Positions 12,840 to 27,200 are shown, numbered from the stretch's first letter. The stretch: 64,000 bases of DNA from Litomosoides sigmodontis (GCA_963070105.1 OY718804.1:8291817-8355816); one strand, 5' to 3'. Notes: a model not told the origin generated them from the sequence alone. Made by a program: numbers and translations.

Positions 12840-15800
12840 TAATCGCCATCACGTCACTGATATCACGCACGAGCTGAACTGGGACAGCGTTGTGTTCGTC
12901 ATCCCTGGCAGATGTCAGAGTGATGGATAATTGCTCGGACGAGAACTGTTTCCCTTCCAATTTACTGAAAAATGAACAGTCTCATTTTATGCATAAAATC
13001 CGATCGACAATTGTCTCTCTCTTTCATGAAGTGAAATTCCTCTGAAAAATGTAGTAACAGAAGACACACTTCTCTGCTTCTTTAGCTATTAACGACGACA
13101 CTCAAATCTTTTTGCAAGAAAAAAAATTTTTTTAAATGCAAGCAGTTATATTTCATCTAAAAAAAAAGAAAAAAACTACTATTACGTCAGGCATCATCAA
13201 GCACTGTAACAATATGCTTTGACGTACGATCACGTGTGAAGACGCATAACTCTTTTGCAATGATCAAGCTTGTGTGGTTGTTGAAGTAGAGAAAGTTAAA
13301 TCTGTATTACAATGTCATAACTTTCATGATCACTTAAAAAACTATCACTGAAACGAAATGCATCCTTCAATGCTCACCTTCCCTCAAATCAATTTTATAG
13401 CAGAGGTGGAAGGAAGCAAAAAGTCTGCAAAATCGCACAACTCTTCAAAATTTATTCCTCTCCCTCTCACTCCCTCTCTCTCTGTCTCGCCCTCTGTTTC
13501 TTGCTCTTCGTCTGCTGTCGAATTTGGAAGAGAAGTTAAATGGATGCAATATTTTATTGAATTTTCCAAATGCTAAAATATATTCGTTTCGGAATTTTCG
13601 GAGAACGAGGAAGAGCTAAAATTGCATAATGTCATGTCCATTGGTTTATCGGTAAGTGATACTTTCTGCTAGAAAAAATTTGGAATGGCCGGAAAATTTT
13701 GATAAGAAAATGAAGAAAAGTTGAAGTTGAAGAGAAGTCATCAAACATCACGGGAAAAATAAATTGAATTAAAAAAAAAGGAAATGGAACAATTTACACA
13801 GAGAAAGGTTAGAAGAATTTGTGTGCTTGTATGTACGTGTTCGTCCGTGTGCGTGCGTGTGTGTGTGTACATATACGCCTGCTGTTTAATAAACATAAAG
13901 GCACATTCTCGACCATTAAAATTAGAGAAATGGAAAAATGAAAAAGATCGAAATATCCGTCTCACACAACCTATCCTTATTTACTTCCTTTCGTCCTTAA
14001 TTTTTTTTTTTTGAATAAAACAGTTAATACAGTGTTGCAGTGAAGAATATTTAGGTGGTCATCGGAAAGTTCTCAAAACGATCTTCTCTTCCGTTCCACC
14101 ACGAACGCTACGAATATCGTTTAGGGCTTAAAGTGTATGGAAGAATAACTATCGAAGTCTTTTCAAACGCAAAATGAAAAAAAGATTTTAATTTCAAAAT
14201 TACCAGTAACTGTAATAGTAGTTGTAATAAGGAAAGTGACGACAGTGACACATTAAACGTTACGATAGCCAACTGGTTGTCAATCCGGATTGGCAATAAT
14301 ATTCGAACAAAAGTTTCAAGAGTATTAAAATGAAATGAAATTTCTACCACAACTAATCTCTTTCACCTCTCTCTCTCTCTCTCTCCATCCTTCCACTATT
14401 CCGGTTTTCGTCTAAACCATACCATAACCGCTCTCGCCCCGCTCTTTACCGGTCCTTCTTATGTGCATTTCTCTGAATTCACATTGCCTGGTGCAAGAGG
14501 AAATTGGTGGGTTTAATTTATTCAAGCATTAAAAATAACATATGGCATTGGTTTGAAATTTGAATGGAATGATCGTATTTGCAAAAAAAAGGAAAAAAAA
14601 TTGAGCGGAACTGGATGAGAAGTAAGCAATGTATGATACGGGCAGAGGTCAAAGGACACAAAAGGAAAATAAGTCACAAAATTCGAATGAATGAATACCT
14701 TTGGACAATTATGAAGTTGCGCCCAAGTCCCTCGCCTCTCGCGCTCCCTCTTCCCCCCTCGTTTTGTGATGAATAGATGTAAATAAACATTAAATTAGCA
14801 GTTAAATTGCATTCAATTATAACAAATTTTGTTTTAGATTTAAACAAGAATGGATGAAATTTAGGTTAAAATAAAATTTTCGTTATATGAAGTTTTTTCA
14901 GACCAAACAAAAAGCACTGCTTGAGGATTGATTTTTACGTCGACATCTGTCGATTGGAGCTCTCAAATATCGGAAGAGCAATAAGTCAAAATTCATTTCA
15001 ACAAATTGAAAAACCTATTGGGTGCAATACTTTTCGTTGCCAAAATTTTATTGAAAAAACTAAAATGTATACATTTTACAGAAATTTAAAAGAAAGTTTT
15101 TCGGGAATTTTGAATTGCTAGCTCAACGTTGTTGTTGAGGATTACTGTATGGAAGGATTTGGGCATTCACAAACGCTAAGTTCACTCATAAGTTTTTGTA
15201 AATGAGGAGAGTGTGATGTGATTGATGAAGATGTGAGTGGAAGAAAAAGTTTGGAAACAAATCATAAAATGTCATTTGAAGGCCTGGAACAAGGAGTATC
15301 ACGTCACGTATCAATCAGGATAGAGTTGAAGACAACTTACGTGATCAGAATCACAGGCAAACTCTTTGTCAACTGGGAAGCGATTGGAGGGAGTGATGTT
15401 TTTGGAAATGTGACATAGTTAACTTCATAGTTGACGGGGGAAAAAAAGCTAGCGCTTTCTGGTCTTAAAAAAAATATAATTGAAATGCTAATTTCTGAAA
15501 TTTGAAATTTCTAATTTATCCTACTTTAGTATGAAATAAATGATTTAAACTCCTTAATTTCCTATCTCACTAGGAATGCAATCATCAAGATCGAAGATTT
15601 AATTCGTTCATTAAATTACTATAAAAAGTTGAAGAAATTTGAAATTTGTAGAAGAGCTATAAAAAATGACAGTTACAGCAGAAAACGTGATTTACATATC
15701 CATTATTACCCACATATTTACTGATAATAATAATAATAGAAATGGACCTTCCATATATCTTTTTTTTTCAAAATAACACTTTTAATTAGTAGTAATTCAA

Positions 15801-17155
15801 GTAATAGAAGTTTTGACAAAATTTAAAGTTTTAATACAAAACATGCAAACCTTTAAAACAACAAAAATTGCAGCACTGCTAAAGATTGAACGATTGAAAA
15901 GTAGTAAATTTCATTGTAGGATAATGCGGTGACTAGCGAGAGAAACAAAAGGAAGAAAATATTCTACACTGACCGATAGGACATGGTGAAATTTTGAATT
16001 ATAACCAAGCTGTAACAGTTTGGTGAAATTTAAATGAAAATTATAGGTTAGCAATTGGAAATTCAACAATTTTCCGATATCGCTCGCTACAACAACTCGT
16101 GGAAATATCATAATATTAAACAAAATTAATTAGTTTTGACCACCCCGCTAATTATTAATTTTAACTTTTCTACTTCTTCTTAAGTGCACACTCTCATCTG
16201 ATATGTCATTGAGCCAGCTACGAGCAAATAATTATTCCAATATCTCAATAATCTTACAGCTAACTAATTCATTTAGCAAAAAAAAAGTTTCTTTTCCCCC
16301 TCCACAACTTTCATCCGAGAGGAAATCGATGGGCAAACCCGTGCGTCCATCGTCCGCCACCTCTCTCACAGCTCCCTCTCCCTGTTCACCCTCCATTTCA
16401 TTTTCTTCTCTCAACTTCCGATTATTTTTCCTCATTGCCTCCGAGCAAAATGCCAGTTATACCTTCAATTTTCACAATAAATCTTCCCATCTCCCTCTCC
16501 CTCTCCCTCTCCGTGCTCTTTTCCCTCCGTTCATATCATCAGGTAAACCTGTGATGTTATCACTCACCTAAAACTTCCTCCTTCACTCATCTCGCTAGAA
16601 TGCAAAGAGAAAGAGGAGAGGGTGGAGGAGTGGAGGAGTTTTTTTTTTGAAGAAAAAGCAGACAGTACGAAATGTTTAAGAATTTCCGTTCCCGACATAA
16701 CCATTCCATTCATCCCATCACCGCCCAGCAATTTAGCAAACACAGCGAATTCATCTCAACCAATTCAAACATCTTCATTGCTTTCCGCTGCTTCTACAAG
16801 ACATCAAATAATTCGGCGAAATCCGAGAAAGTTCAAAAAAAAAGTTTAAATTTCCATTCAACTAAATTATTTTCTCTTCCCTGTTCGCTCAACTTCCTTC
16901 CCTGTCATCGATCCATCCATCGAAAGATTTCGAGGGGCAAATGCAATGTGTTCTTCCTCGCTTTGTTTACCTAATACGTTGCTATACAATCTTTTTCATT
17001 CCACTTTTTCTTTATTACAAATTTAAAAGAGAAAGTGTTAGTTTTGCCTAAAATTTTTCAGTAGCATTTTCCACCGCTAATTTATGGAATAGCGGGAAAA
17101 ATCGGAAGAGAAAAACAAGCGCCCGTCTGTTCAACCGTTTTTCTTTTGTACCTCA
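12840..17155. other. Gene-poor AT-rich spacer
   Basis: Several open frames of 60-120 codons are present (for example plus strand 16203-16571, plus 15218-15418, minus 14108-14350). They consist of CT/GA low complexity or AT-rich sequence with no recognisable domain and no consistent splice partners. Nothing else is seen. Confidence 0.5.
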
Positions 17156-17601
<446 letters not shown>

Positions 17602-18980
17602 CAACAAGGTCACTAGAAATTCAACGAATTGTTGCTGCAAGTACGTACTTTGATTTTTGAACTAATAAAAAAATGTAAGAATTCGAAATGAAAGAATGAA
17701 TGATTCATCTTTTCAATATCTTTGCTAAAAAAAGAAGGATATGAAGGGAAGAAATGCTGAATGAATGTTGAGTGAAACGTATAATTTAATTAAATCGTAA
17801 AATGATATTTTTCTCGAACATATATGGACAACGTCCACTATGATTTCGGTACACGCTGAAATGCAATGAGTCGATAAATCACTCAGTTTAATAGCATTCA
17901 GAAGGAACAAATGTTAACCGAAAATTAACTCTATAAGCTTTTGCATATTACCTTATTAATTGTGGGTATTAACAAATGTGAATTTGTTGATCCATTCTGA
18001 AGTAATTAAATTACTTAGTTGAGAGAGCAATTGCTTGTGCGTTGTTTGCATTCATAAACATGCGAAATTGATTGTAAGTGAAAAAGTACGAACACATTCG
18101 TCGCAAGCAACTTGCGCCTTCGCACTTGTAAAAAGCTAATGAAAGAAAGTTCGATTGATGTTAAGTAAAGGTAGGTGAGCGGAAAGCATTAAGCAATTTC
18201 TATTTTCCACCATTTAGTGCACTTGAACGTCTGAAACACAAACGCACTCACACGTACCCATATACATACACGCACATATGACAATACTTGAGTTGGTAAA
18301 AATTTCGTTAAATCAACTTTCGACTTTCTGTTTTGTCATTTTTGAAGGTTTCATTTTAATTTCAGTTGAACCATCAAAGTAGATGAGCGAGTGTTGCAAG
18401 ATATAAGTTAAACAGTAAAGAGAAAGGTAGGTGAAGGTGGAAAATGTTGGAATTTGAAATCGACATGCAAGAAAATGTGGAATTAAAAAAAAAGTTAATT
18501 ATCATTTTCTAAACAATATCCCATACACTCTTGCCCATTTAAAAATATCACGCATAAGTTTCACTTCCAACAATCAATCCTTTATTTCCCACGTCAATAA
18601 TATGTGCTAGTTTATCCTGAATTAGGGAAGGAAGAATTGAACTTATCACACTGGTTAAAAATCATCTGGCACTAAACAACAGACCGATCAACAACAACTG
18701 ATACTGTCAATTTCGTTCCAGCTAACCGTTTCAATTGCATGGCTTCTCGTGAAAAGACTGGAAGTAATTACGGAATCAAACTGTCTAACTCTCTTCTCTC
18801 AAAGGAGCACAATTGAAAATTCCATTAATTCTTTGTAGATCCAAGACAGTATCAATTTATTTAGCTCTTTTACCGAATAGAAGTGAAAATCAATCAGCGG
18901 CAATCGCTTTATCTGACCATTCACTTAGTTCTCTGTGTTACAGAAAACATTTGAAGAGGACATTCGAATAGTCGACCACT

Positions 18981-19115
18981 TTTAAGAGCCCTCTCTACCT
19001 TGCAGCGCTTTATCCACCTTTCAATATCTTTAAGAGTCTTATCTCCCTTGCAATACCTTTAAGAGCCTTATCTACCTTGCTGTACATTTAAGAGTCTTAT
19101 CTACCTTGCAATATG
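18981..19115. repeat. 29-bp minisatellite
   Basis: A unit beginning TTTAAGAGTCTTATCTACC and ending near CTTGCAATAC recurs at 19029, 19058 and 19087 with a 29-bp period. A more diverged copy starts at 18981, separated by a degenerate partial copy. Each unit contains one TTTAAGAG and one CTTGC block. Confidence 0.85.
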
Positions 19116-19898
19116 TTATATTAGCTCTTTCCTCAGGAACAGCCTCATACAAGCTTTGACAAATCTCTCAGCTTTTTGTAAAAGAATAGGCAAATACAAA
19201 TATTGCATTTATGTAACGTGCATGTGCACGTCTTGCCCATATTGCACGCAAAATATTACTGCATTAATGCAATGTCATCATGCGCTAATGTCGCACGCAA
19301 TGCAATCCATTTTTAAGCAGCCGTTGTGTGGAATTGCCAGAACTAATCAAATATGTACATGGAATTAAAAAAAATTACACCAGTTGATCTTGTTAATATT
19401 TCATTTTGGGCTGTTCCGGAATTCGGAAGAGTGTATCGAATCCGAAATTTCTGAAAAATAATGGCGTAACGAAAAAATGAATGAAATTCCTCAATGTCTA
19501 TCTCCCATCACCGTTGAAAACATTTCATTTGAACTACTTAACCGATGATCTTTAACAAATAAAACTTGTTCGATCCCAACACACACAAAACCCCAGTTAA
19601 GATGCGAGCGCAATTATCCAACTATCGTTTGCTCCTAAGTTCTATTGTAAATTAAATTTTAAAATAGAAAGCGAGTGAAATTTCAATTCGAATTCTTTTC
19701 TTTTGTTTTCTTTCAATTATTGGAAATAGGAAATCTTTCAACTCTCTACTTTTTGAAAATTATTAGTGTGATAGAGAAAGCGACTGATCAATTTCACTTC
19801 GCTTGAATCTTTTAAAACTAAATTTATGTTTTTTAAGCTAAACGGATTAGTTCACATGACGAAGTTTTGCGCTCAACCGAGGAAAGTGAGCAAAACAA

Positions 19899-20084
19899 AT
19901 GAAATATTTTGCTCTGTTTGTCTTCATCGTTTGTTGGTTTGAAACTGCAATATATCACAATAAGCAAAAAGAGATGCAAGTAAAATTACACAGTGCCATC
20001 TGCTACGGTTGTTCCGATTATGCAAAAAAAGCACCATCTCATGCGGCAGTTCCGGTGATAAGGAAATCCGGATCAAAGCAATAA
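19899..20084 (+). CDS. Possible small secreted peptide (61 aa), hypothetical
   Basis: An uninterrupted ATG-to-TAA frame encodes 61 residues. The first 18 (MKYFALFVFIVCWFETAI) look like a signal peptide: a Lys at position 2, then a strongly hydrophobic core. The remaining roughly 43 residues are basic, with two close cysteines (CYGC) and an acidic-aromatic SDYA stretch followed by KK. The start context CAAAACAAATG suits a nematode gene. No family is recognised. It stands alone between the (AGT)n array and aldolase, with no clear splice acceptor just upstream, so it could be a chance frame, a peptide gene, or the first exon of something larger. Confidence 0.25.
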   Translation: MKYFALFVFIVCWFETAIYHNKQKEMQVKLHSAICYGCSDYAKKAPSHAAVPVIRKSGSKQ

Positions 20085-21012
20085 TTTAGTGGTTAACAAA
20101 TAATCACCAATTAATTCAATATCAAATATCATCCTGTCAGGAAGCATTTAAGAAGATCATTTACAACATTTAAAATTTATTGTTTGAGATGAGAAAGCGC
20201 ACAATGGATTCTTACCATAATACGAATTAACTTTAGCATTGAATTGATGCATGTAAAATTGTCAAATTTTAATTCTAAATTATTTTCGCTAAACATATTC
20301 CTTTCAATGCGCAAATCTGCTAAACAACAACAACAAAAAAGGGAATGGCAGAAAACAGAAATACTTCACTCATTCATTCATTTAATTTTAATAACATTTT
20401 CTGGCAATAAGATTTCCTAACAGTTTTTTCCTTGTTCACTGATAGTACGTGCACAATAGATAATTCATTCATCTCTTTATGAGTGGGAAAAAAAGTAATA
20501 AGATGGGATATGTTATGATTTGCTCAAGCGATTTCAATTTATAGTTTGCTGAGAGAAAGGAAAAAAAGGAGTTCCGCAAGGAAATGCGAAAAGAGCGAGC
20601 AAATATACAACTTCGGATGGAAGAGGAAGGATTGGCGGAGAGATGCTTGATAAAAGTTGAAAAGAACGATTGAAAAATGAAAAGAATTCTTTTGCGCTCT
20701 GAATTTCTTCTGGTTGAATTGAATGGAGGAGTTGAAGGCACGGGGAGGGGAAGCGAACGCAATGTAGTAGCAGCAACAATTTTCTTATTGCAAAATTCAT
20801 TCACTTCTTTTCCTTCTTTGAAATTAATTGAAATACAATTAGCAGCATCATGAATAACCTTAATATAGAAGGGAGGGAGAGAGGGGGAGAGAGAGAGAGA
20901 ATGTACAAGATATCAATTGTAATTAATCTTTTCAACTGTAAATCTTGTGCACGACCGATCAACCGAGCAGACAAAATTCTTCAATTTCTATCTTCTCACA
21001 AAAATCCTCCAC

Positions 21013-21029
21013 ACTGGACTTAGTCCAGT
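21013..21029. repeat. Short perfect palindrome
   Basis: ACTGGACT and AGTCCAGT form 8-bp arms around a single central T. It lies about 760 bp downstream of the aldolase stop codon (minus-strand sense). It could be a protein-binding site or chance; no function is assigned. Confidence 0.5.
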
Positions 21030-21792
21030 TCATCATGTCCGATAGCCATGACACGACAATGTTAGCTATTTCATTGATTCTAGTGGTGAAGATATCCAAT
21101 TAAGTTACATTCTCGGTGAAGGTTTGCACCTTCAAGATAAGCTAAACGCTACAGGAAGCGTAAATTTGGAACAATACACGAGCATCTTCTCATTGCTATG
21201 ATTCATAAAGGAATGACAGTGTGATGGCTGATGAATCATGCGAGATGATAAGTTTTGGGTGTTTGACATATTTGAGCAGCGCAAAAGCTGTGCTGATGGA
21301 ATGGGAAGATTTTCTTCGTAACATTTGTCGGAAAGTGTAATTCATCAAACATTTTTATTTATCATGTTTAAGAATGTTCCTAATTTTTTTTGGATTCCTG
21401 AAATTCACTTTTTATAAGAAGGGAATAGCTACGTAGATCATTTGCTCAGTGCATTTGCTACGTAAGTACATGAGAACATGGAAGATTAAGACTACAGTTT
21501 ATTATGGAAATATTAGTTGTCGGAACTCATTAGAATTAGCAGCGGAAATGTGTCGCCACAACCAGCGATTACTAATGCATAATGAAATGTAACTTTGACA
21601 ATCTCCATTTAAAACATTCCATTGATAGTCATCTACGAACTATTTTGCTGAACAATAAATAGCGGTGACGAATCTACGTAAATTCACGAATTACAGTGTG
21701 GGAGATGAAAACAAATAAATATTTTCTTCATCTTGTTTTTTAATCAGACTTCACATAGCAAAAAATGGGCAGCAGGAGTCGCAACTGATAAT

Positions 21793-24204
21793 CTAGTAGG
21801 CATGATTAGCAACATAGAGATTTTGTGCTGCTGCACCAGAACCTGCACCTCCAGCATATTTTCCCTGTTGCGCAAGCGAATTTGCCTCTGCACGCTTCAA
21901 GAATGCTTCTTTACCGGCCTGAATGTTCTCGGGTTTACCACCCCAAGCAGCAAGAGCCGATGCTTGCAGTGCTCGCCCATAACTGAAGGTCAATGCCCAT
22001 GGCTTTTTGCCCTGGAAGTGCGTAAGAAATTAAAAAGTGCAAAAGTAAAAAAAAAATGTAAGTTGGTTAGCAACTTCTCCTTTCCGTCAATTCTGCAAGT
22101 AAGTAAGCTAGACTAAAATCACAACTAAAGCATTCGAGAAACTCTTAAAGGAATATCCAGTGCAACTTCTACGGAGTCGCAAACTACTTCTATATGCAAA
22201 CTTTTTCCCCTCTCGGCTAATATCAGAATTGTGTTAACAATAACTTCCACCTTATATACGACTTAGAAATTCGGCAAAGCAAAAATTACCGGGAACTGAT
22301 TGATAGCATTCAAATTAAGCGTTGCATCTTCCTCAGACTGACCGCCAGAAAGGAAGACGACACCAGGCACAGCTACTGGAACCGTGCGCTGAAGAGCGGT
22401 AACAGTAGCTCGTGCAATATCTTCGTGTGAGCACTGCCCTTTGTATTGCATTCCTAAAAATTTTATATTCATTAATTATACAGCTCCACGAACAAACATT
22501 CCGCGAACCCCATCCAATGCCACAATATTATGCTCTTCTTTCGTTGTAATAAACAATTCCGAACAACCTACCCGGCATGCACATATTTGGTTTCAGCAAT
22601 GTCCCTTCCAAGTAAACATGGTGATCAATCAGTGCCTTGTACGTGTATGACAACACAAGTTCTGTGACCTTCTGACATCGATGAAGGTCATGCTCACCAT
22701 CCGGCAAAGTTTCTGGTTCTACAATTGGCACCAAACCATGCTGCTGGCAAATTGAAGCATAACGAGCCAGCACCTATAATGACGAGTGGATGAATTTGTG
22801 TGCATAATGCAAACAAATGATATGCAGCTTTGAAAATTCTTTCCATTTTCCGCTGTATAATTTAAATAGTTCATTAATAAAGATCATAGAAACAAGGAAA
22901 ACATTCACTATCAGAAAGACATACTTCGGCAATTTCAACCAAAGCCATATGACTGGGTGTTGTTGCACCAATTTTATGTACGCAGCGCCACTTAGCAAAC
23001 TGTGCACCATCCTGAAACTAGTTAGTTCATTTTCTTTGAACTAGAATTAATCAGCACGTCCCGCAGTCCTTATTGACCATTTACATTAAAAAACAATTGA
23101 GACAGAAAATGCAAAATTATTTAAAACACATAGCTTAGCGAAGGTCATAAACTGAAAGATTAACCTTCTTGTACTGAGCGCATCGGCTGTTCAAATCATC
23201 CAAACCTTGAGTCGTACCTTCACCAACGGTGCCTGCCATAGGAACAACACCTTTATCAACCTAAAGAAGATACAGTTAGCTGAAAGATCCCTGACGATTT
23301 AATCCCTGGTTAATGCTTCGATTTAAGTGATACGAAGACTACATGAATACTATGTACATGCTTATCCAACAAAACGTGCCGATGGAAACCGGACGCTAGG
23401 AAACCGGACGCTGTACATCATCATTCAATATCGGTCTCTTGAAATAATCTCATGATTTGAATAATCGATTTTAATAGTATTACGTCTAATTAACAGTAGC
23501 ATACAAAAATAAACTTTCTTTTACTTCCATCATTACTATACATGTGAAACAACCTGAAATTCTCCTGGAACTACCTGGAATAATCAGTACTTCTTTATGT
23601 ATTACAAAGTAACTTACTTTGATACCCGGAAGAATACCCTTCTTTTGTAGGATTTGAACAAATGGTGTGCCATCATCTCCCTTCTGATAGAATGTTTCAT
23701 GAAACATGATAACGCCAGAAATATATTTGCTCATTTCATCACTAGCCGTGAACAAAAGCTGAAAGATTTTACAAACAAATTTCGCAATCTCGGCCAAAAA
23801 AGTACTGAAAATGTTACTGGCACATACCATGGAACCACAGATCATTCAAAAATTAGTGTCAACTATACCTGACGATACAAACGTCGATTTTCCTCAACAT
23901 TTTCCAGTCCAATTGGTTTTAATTTCTTATCCATACTTCCTAAAAGAAATCTGGTTTATACAGCTTCTTTTTCATTTCTATTTAGAATGCAAAAACAGAG
24001 AGCAAAATTAGCGTTTTTAATATTAGCGTTTGTACATCATTGTTTTTGATACTAAGGATTTTGAAAAGCGAAAAAAATAAAATTTTACATACCAGTGCTT
24101 TCATCCGCAGCAAGAATACCTTTTCCAGGCGTCACAATTTGATTGGCGATCTGTCGCAATTCATCTTTTTGTGCTTGTGTCAGAAATTGCGAATAAGAAG
24201 TCAT
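21793..24204 (-). CDS. aldo: Fructose-bisphosphate aldolase, class I
   Basis: Glycolytic/gluconeogenic enzyme cleaving fructose 1,6-bisphosphate to dihydroxyacetone phosphate and glyceraldehyde 3-phosphate, in the cytosol. Exons: 24093-24204, 23869-23939, 23618-23758, 23165-23260, 22925-23011, 22572-22773, 22290-22453, 21793-22011. All phases agree and total 1092 nt, giving 363 aa, the family's normal length. Numbering with Met as 1, active-site residues are in place: Asp34 (AADES), Lys108, Lys147 (KWRC), Glu188 and Glu190 (VEPE), the Schiff-base Lys230 (LLKPNM), and the C-terminal Tyr363 (YVANHAY). The start is supported by N-terminal wording typical of the family (SYSQFLT). An acceptor CTGCAG ends 3 nt before ATG, fitting spliced-leader addition. 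Nothing suggests a pseudogene. Whether it corresponds to C. elegans aldo-1 or aldo-2 cannot be decided. Confidence 0.98.
23383..23412. repeat. Short tandem duplication in aldolase intron 3
   Basis: GGAAACCGGACGCTA is followed at once by a second copy (GGAAACCGGACGCTG), inside the intron between the exons at 23618-23758 and 23165-23260. The unit is unusually G+C-rich for this intron. Confidence 0.7.
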
Positions 24205-24207
24205 TTT

Positions 24208-24209
24208 CT
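24208..24209 (-). other. 3' splice acceptor just upstream of the aldolase ATG
   Basis: On the minus strand CTGCAG ends 3 nt before the ATG. With no plausible coding exon upstream, spliced-leader trans-splicing is the simplest reading; a 5' UTR intron is the alternative. Confidence 0.5.
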
Positions 24210-27200
24210 GCAGTAATGATCACACTAATTAATATCTGTCTATCTTTGCATAGCAAGCACAACGCAATCACAAACTTGCAAAGGAACACTCATCCACATC
24301 AGATTGGAAGATAATCTTTCGACAAGCAAAGGTTGCGAAATAAATTGCACAACAAACGACAAGGAAAGAAAGCGTAGTAGCAACATGAAAAAGAAAATCG
24401 GAATAATAACTGATGAAAGTTTTCAACGAATTAAATAAAAACAGACTGAAATCGAAAACTGAAAAAATTATACTTTCGTGATAGAACAAAAACTTCCTAC
24501 ATTGCAGATGAAATGCAATATAAGATGAGCAGAGAAATAGTAGATGTGAACAAGAAAATAGAAAGAAAAGAAAAGTCAAAGTAGGAGAGCTGCCAGTAAC
24601 ACCAAACATGTTGAAGAGTGACATCGCATTATGATATCATCCTTTCTCCTCCTTTTTTTTCCCATTCCATAAATGCTCTGAGGAAAAGAAAATCTCGTAG
24701 AAACTAACTTCACTATCCTCATCACTTTTCAGAGACTGATATTAAACACTGAAAATCATCTATCTATTCGTACGTACCACCTGCAACACAAGGGGTCAAG
24801 TTGAAAATAAGTGCAATTTCATCAATTGAAAGTTCAAGGAAACAACAGACAATACAAAACATAACATTTTCAGCACCAATTCCTAGCAATCGAACCAAAA
24901 TTATCACTCAGTGCTCTCATTTATATTAATTAACAAAGGCGAAAGACTACTCAGTGAGATGAGTTATCAATTGAAATGATAAATTTTTTTATCTGATAAG
25001 AAATGAGCTCGTTACATCGAGTATCTACCTCTACCTGTCACATCTATCATCCTCGTCATCACTACGATCAGTTCACGCCTACAAAGAACGTGATTTAAGC
25101 AACACTAACTACACTGCTTTCACACTTACAATAGGTGAAATGAAAGCTGATGCCTATCAAGGACATAAAATTTCCATAACCATACAAAGAAAAGAGCGAA
25201 AAACCTGTCCAAATTAAATGATCAACGATTGCTGCTACATTTGATGAGTGCGACCTTTCATTCCTCCACCCTTACAACATCATATGCTAATAGCACGTTG
25301 TACATCAGTGTTGCAAATGAGAACACTTGATTACCGTAGAGTTATATCAGACTAATTCCATATAAAGAGGCAATAATAAATTTACTGACTGGCAGTGGAA
25401 AGAAGAAAAAATGAAGTGACTGATCAAACAGCCATAGCTTTTCCATCCCTCTAGGCAATCTAACGTTCTGGATCAGAAGACCTTCTTCTCTCTCGCCCTG
25501 CTCGAACAGCTATCAGTGCTTCCGCAGTAGCTAGTGCCCTCAGAGGATATCATTATATTTGAAAAATAAAATTCCATCTCAATTTAACCAACTACTGCCA
25601 CCGCCGCATGTGCATCAACTGCACTAACTGCGTTAATTGCACTTCGCTGCCCTCATCAATATGTAAAGCGTTGAAATACGAGACGTGTGTTACTACTGGA
25701 AAATATTACAATTATCATCACTGATGACGTAGCATTTGATGAAGTTCGACTGCATTCATCATATATATGAGAGAACAAGGAGGAATCAAACGAATACTTA
25801 ATTTCAAGGAAAACTAAATGGTCGGAAAGGAAACGTTGGAGGATAGAAGATAGATGACGAGCTTTAAACAATCAAGCATAAATAAGAATAAACAACAAAA
25901 TGCTCTGGAATTTAACAAAAACAAAACGGAAAGAATTATTATAATTTTAAGGGAAATTAATTAATGATAACTTTGATTGAAAAGGTAGGAGAGAAAGAGA
26001 AAGAGAGAGAGAGATGGAACAATAAAGGGAATAAATGAGAATGGTAGATGAATGCACTTGTGTGAGAGAGAAGCGGTTGCAGCAGAGAGACGTGATTCCC
26101 GTCCTGATTAGCGTGAGCATTTTCGGATCGAATCTCCACCAGCGTTCCACCAAACGGACGAAATACTAAACATCTCATCCGACTACTGCTGCGTTACGTG
26201 CAAGCAAGACCGCAATGACCGACGAGTGCTGTTGTTAAAGGAGGAGGAAGTGAGTGGGGGAATGAAGCTTTTCGTTTGACGACCTGCGCTCCCAGTCTTA
26301 AAAATTCAATCAGGCGCTTTTCACCTTCCTTCTCGCTCATCCTAAATTAACAGCCTAACACACACGCACACGCGCACACACACACGCACACACACAGTGA
26401 TATTTATTGGGAGGGATGCGTGCAGAGCGGTACAACACGGTAATAGCTCTTCTAAGTGAGTGCAAGGATGAGCTAGAGAGGAGAGAGAGGAGAAGAATGA
26501 GTAGAGATAACGGGTGTGTGAATGTACAACATGTGAAATCGGGTGAAACAAACATTGCGTTAGAGAAGGAGAGAGGCAGAATGACAGGGAGGGAATTGTA
26601 CTACTTCAGAGCGGTCCAGTCTGCTTAACTTTATTTTTTTAGCAAAATAAATGAGAGCAAATGATCGATTGAGAGAGTGAAATCTCTCTGTCTCTCTCTC
26701 TCTCTTTCTCTTCCTCTCCGTTTCATAAGTCCATTGAATGAACAGAAATATTTGAAAAAAAAAGGAACACAAATTGTAAGGTAATTGAAATAGCTTTTTC
26801 ATAACAAAGAAATGTGAAAGATATAGGCAGAAATGATCGGATAAAGCACTTCGTCAGTGTGAATTAAATAGAAATGGAAGTGAAGACCAATTGCTTAAAG
26901 CAAATTTGAAATACTACAAGAAATTCAAATTCATCTCATCATTATTCATCACCTAAATCTATCAAAATCCTCATACCGTTAACAAACATATAGCTCTCCT
27001 CTTTCCTCTTACACTTTGATGAAAATCCTTATGTGAGATTTATTTGTAGGATTTAAAAGAGAAGAAGTCACTTGTGGATAGCACTGCTAATGTTTAATTT
27101 TACTTTTAAATTGCCTTGCACAGTGGTCTAGTTCTACTATCATATGAGATGATATTAACAATACAAATCGGTTATTGTTCAAATTTACAAAAAAATTATA

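Larger units (their letters stand above)
17602..21792. other. Spacer downstream of the aldolase gene
   Basis: Mostly AT-rich sequence without convincing exons, apart from the small open frame at 19899-20084 and the minisatellite at 18981-19115. On the minus strand this is 3' of aldolase; a minus-strand AATAAA (plus TTTATT) at 21498-21503, about 290 bp past the aldolase stop codon, is a possible polyadenylation signal. Confidence 0.45.

Noticed and set aside
12386..12960. Overlapping Ala-rich or Leu-rich frames on both strands
   Set aside because: Repeat-driven frames over GCT/CTC and GT runs, open in several frames at once, with no splice support.
26090..26150. Possible tRNA B-box (GGATCGAATCTCC)
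   Set aside because: No matching A-box or acceptor stem could be found around it.
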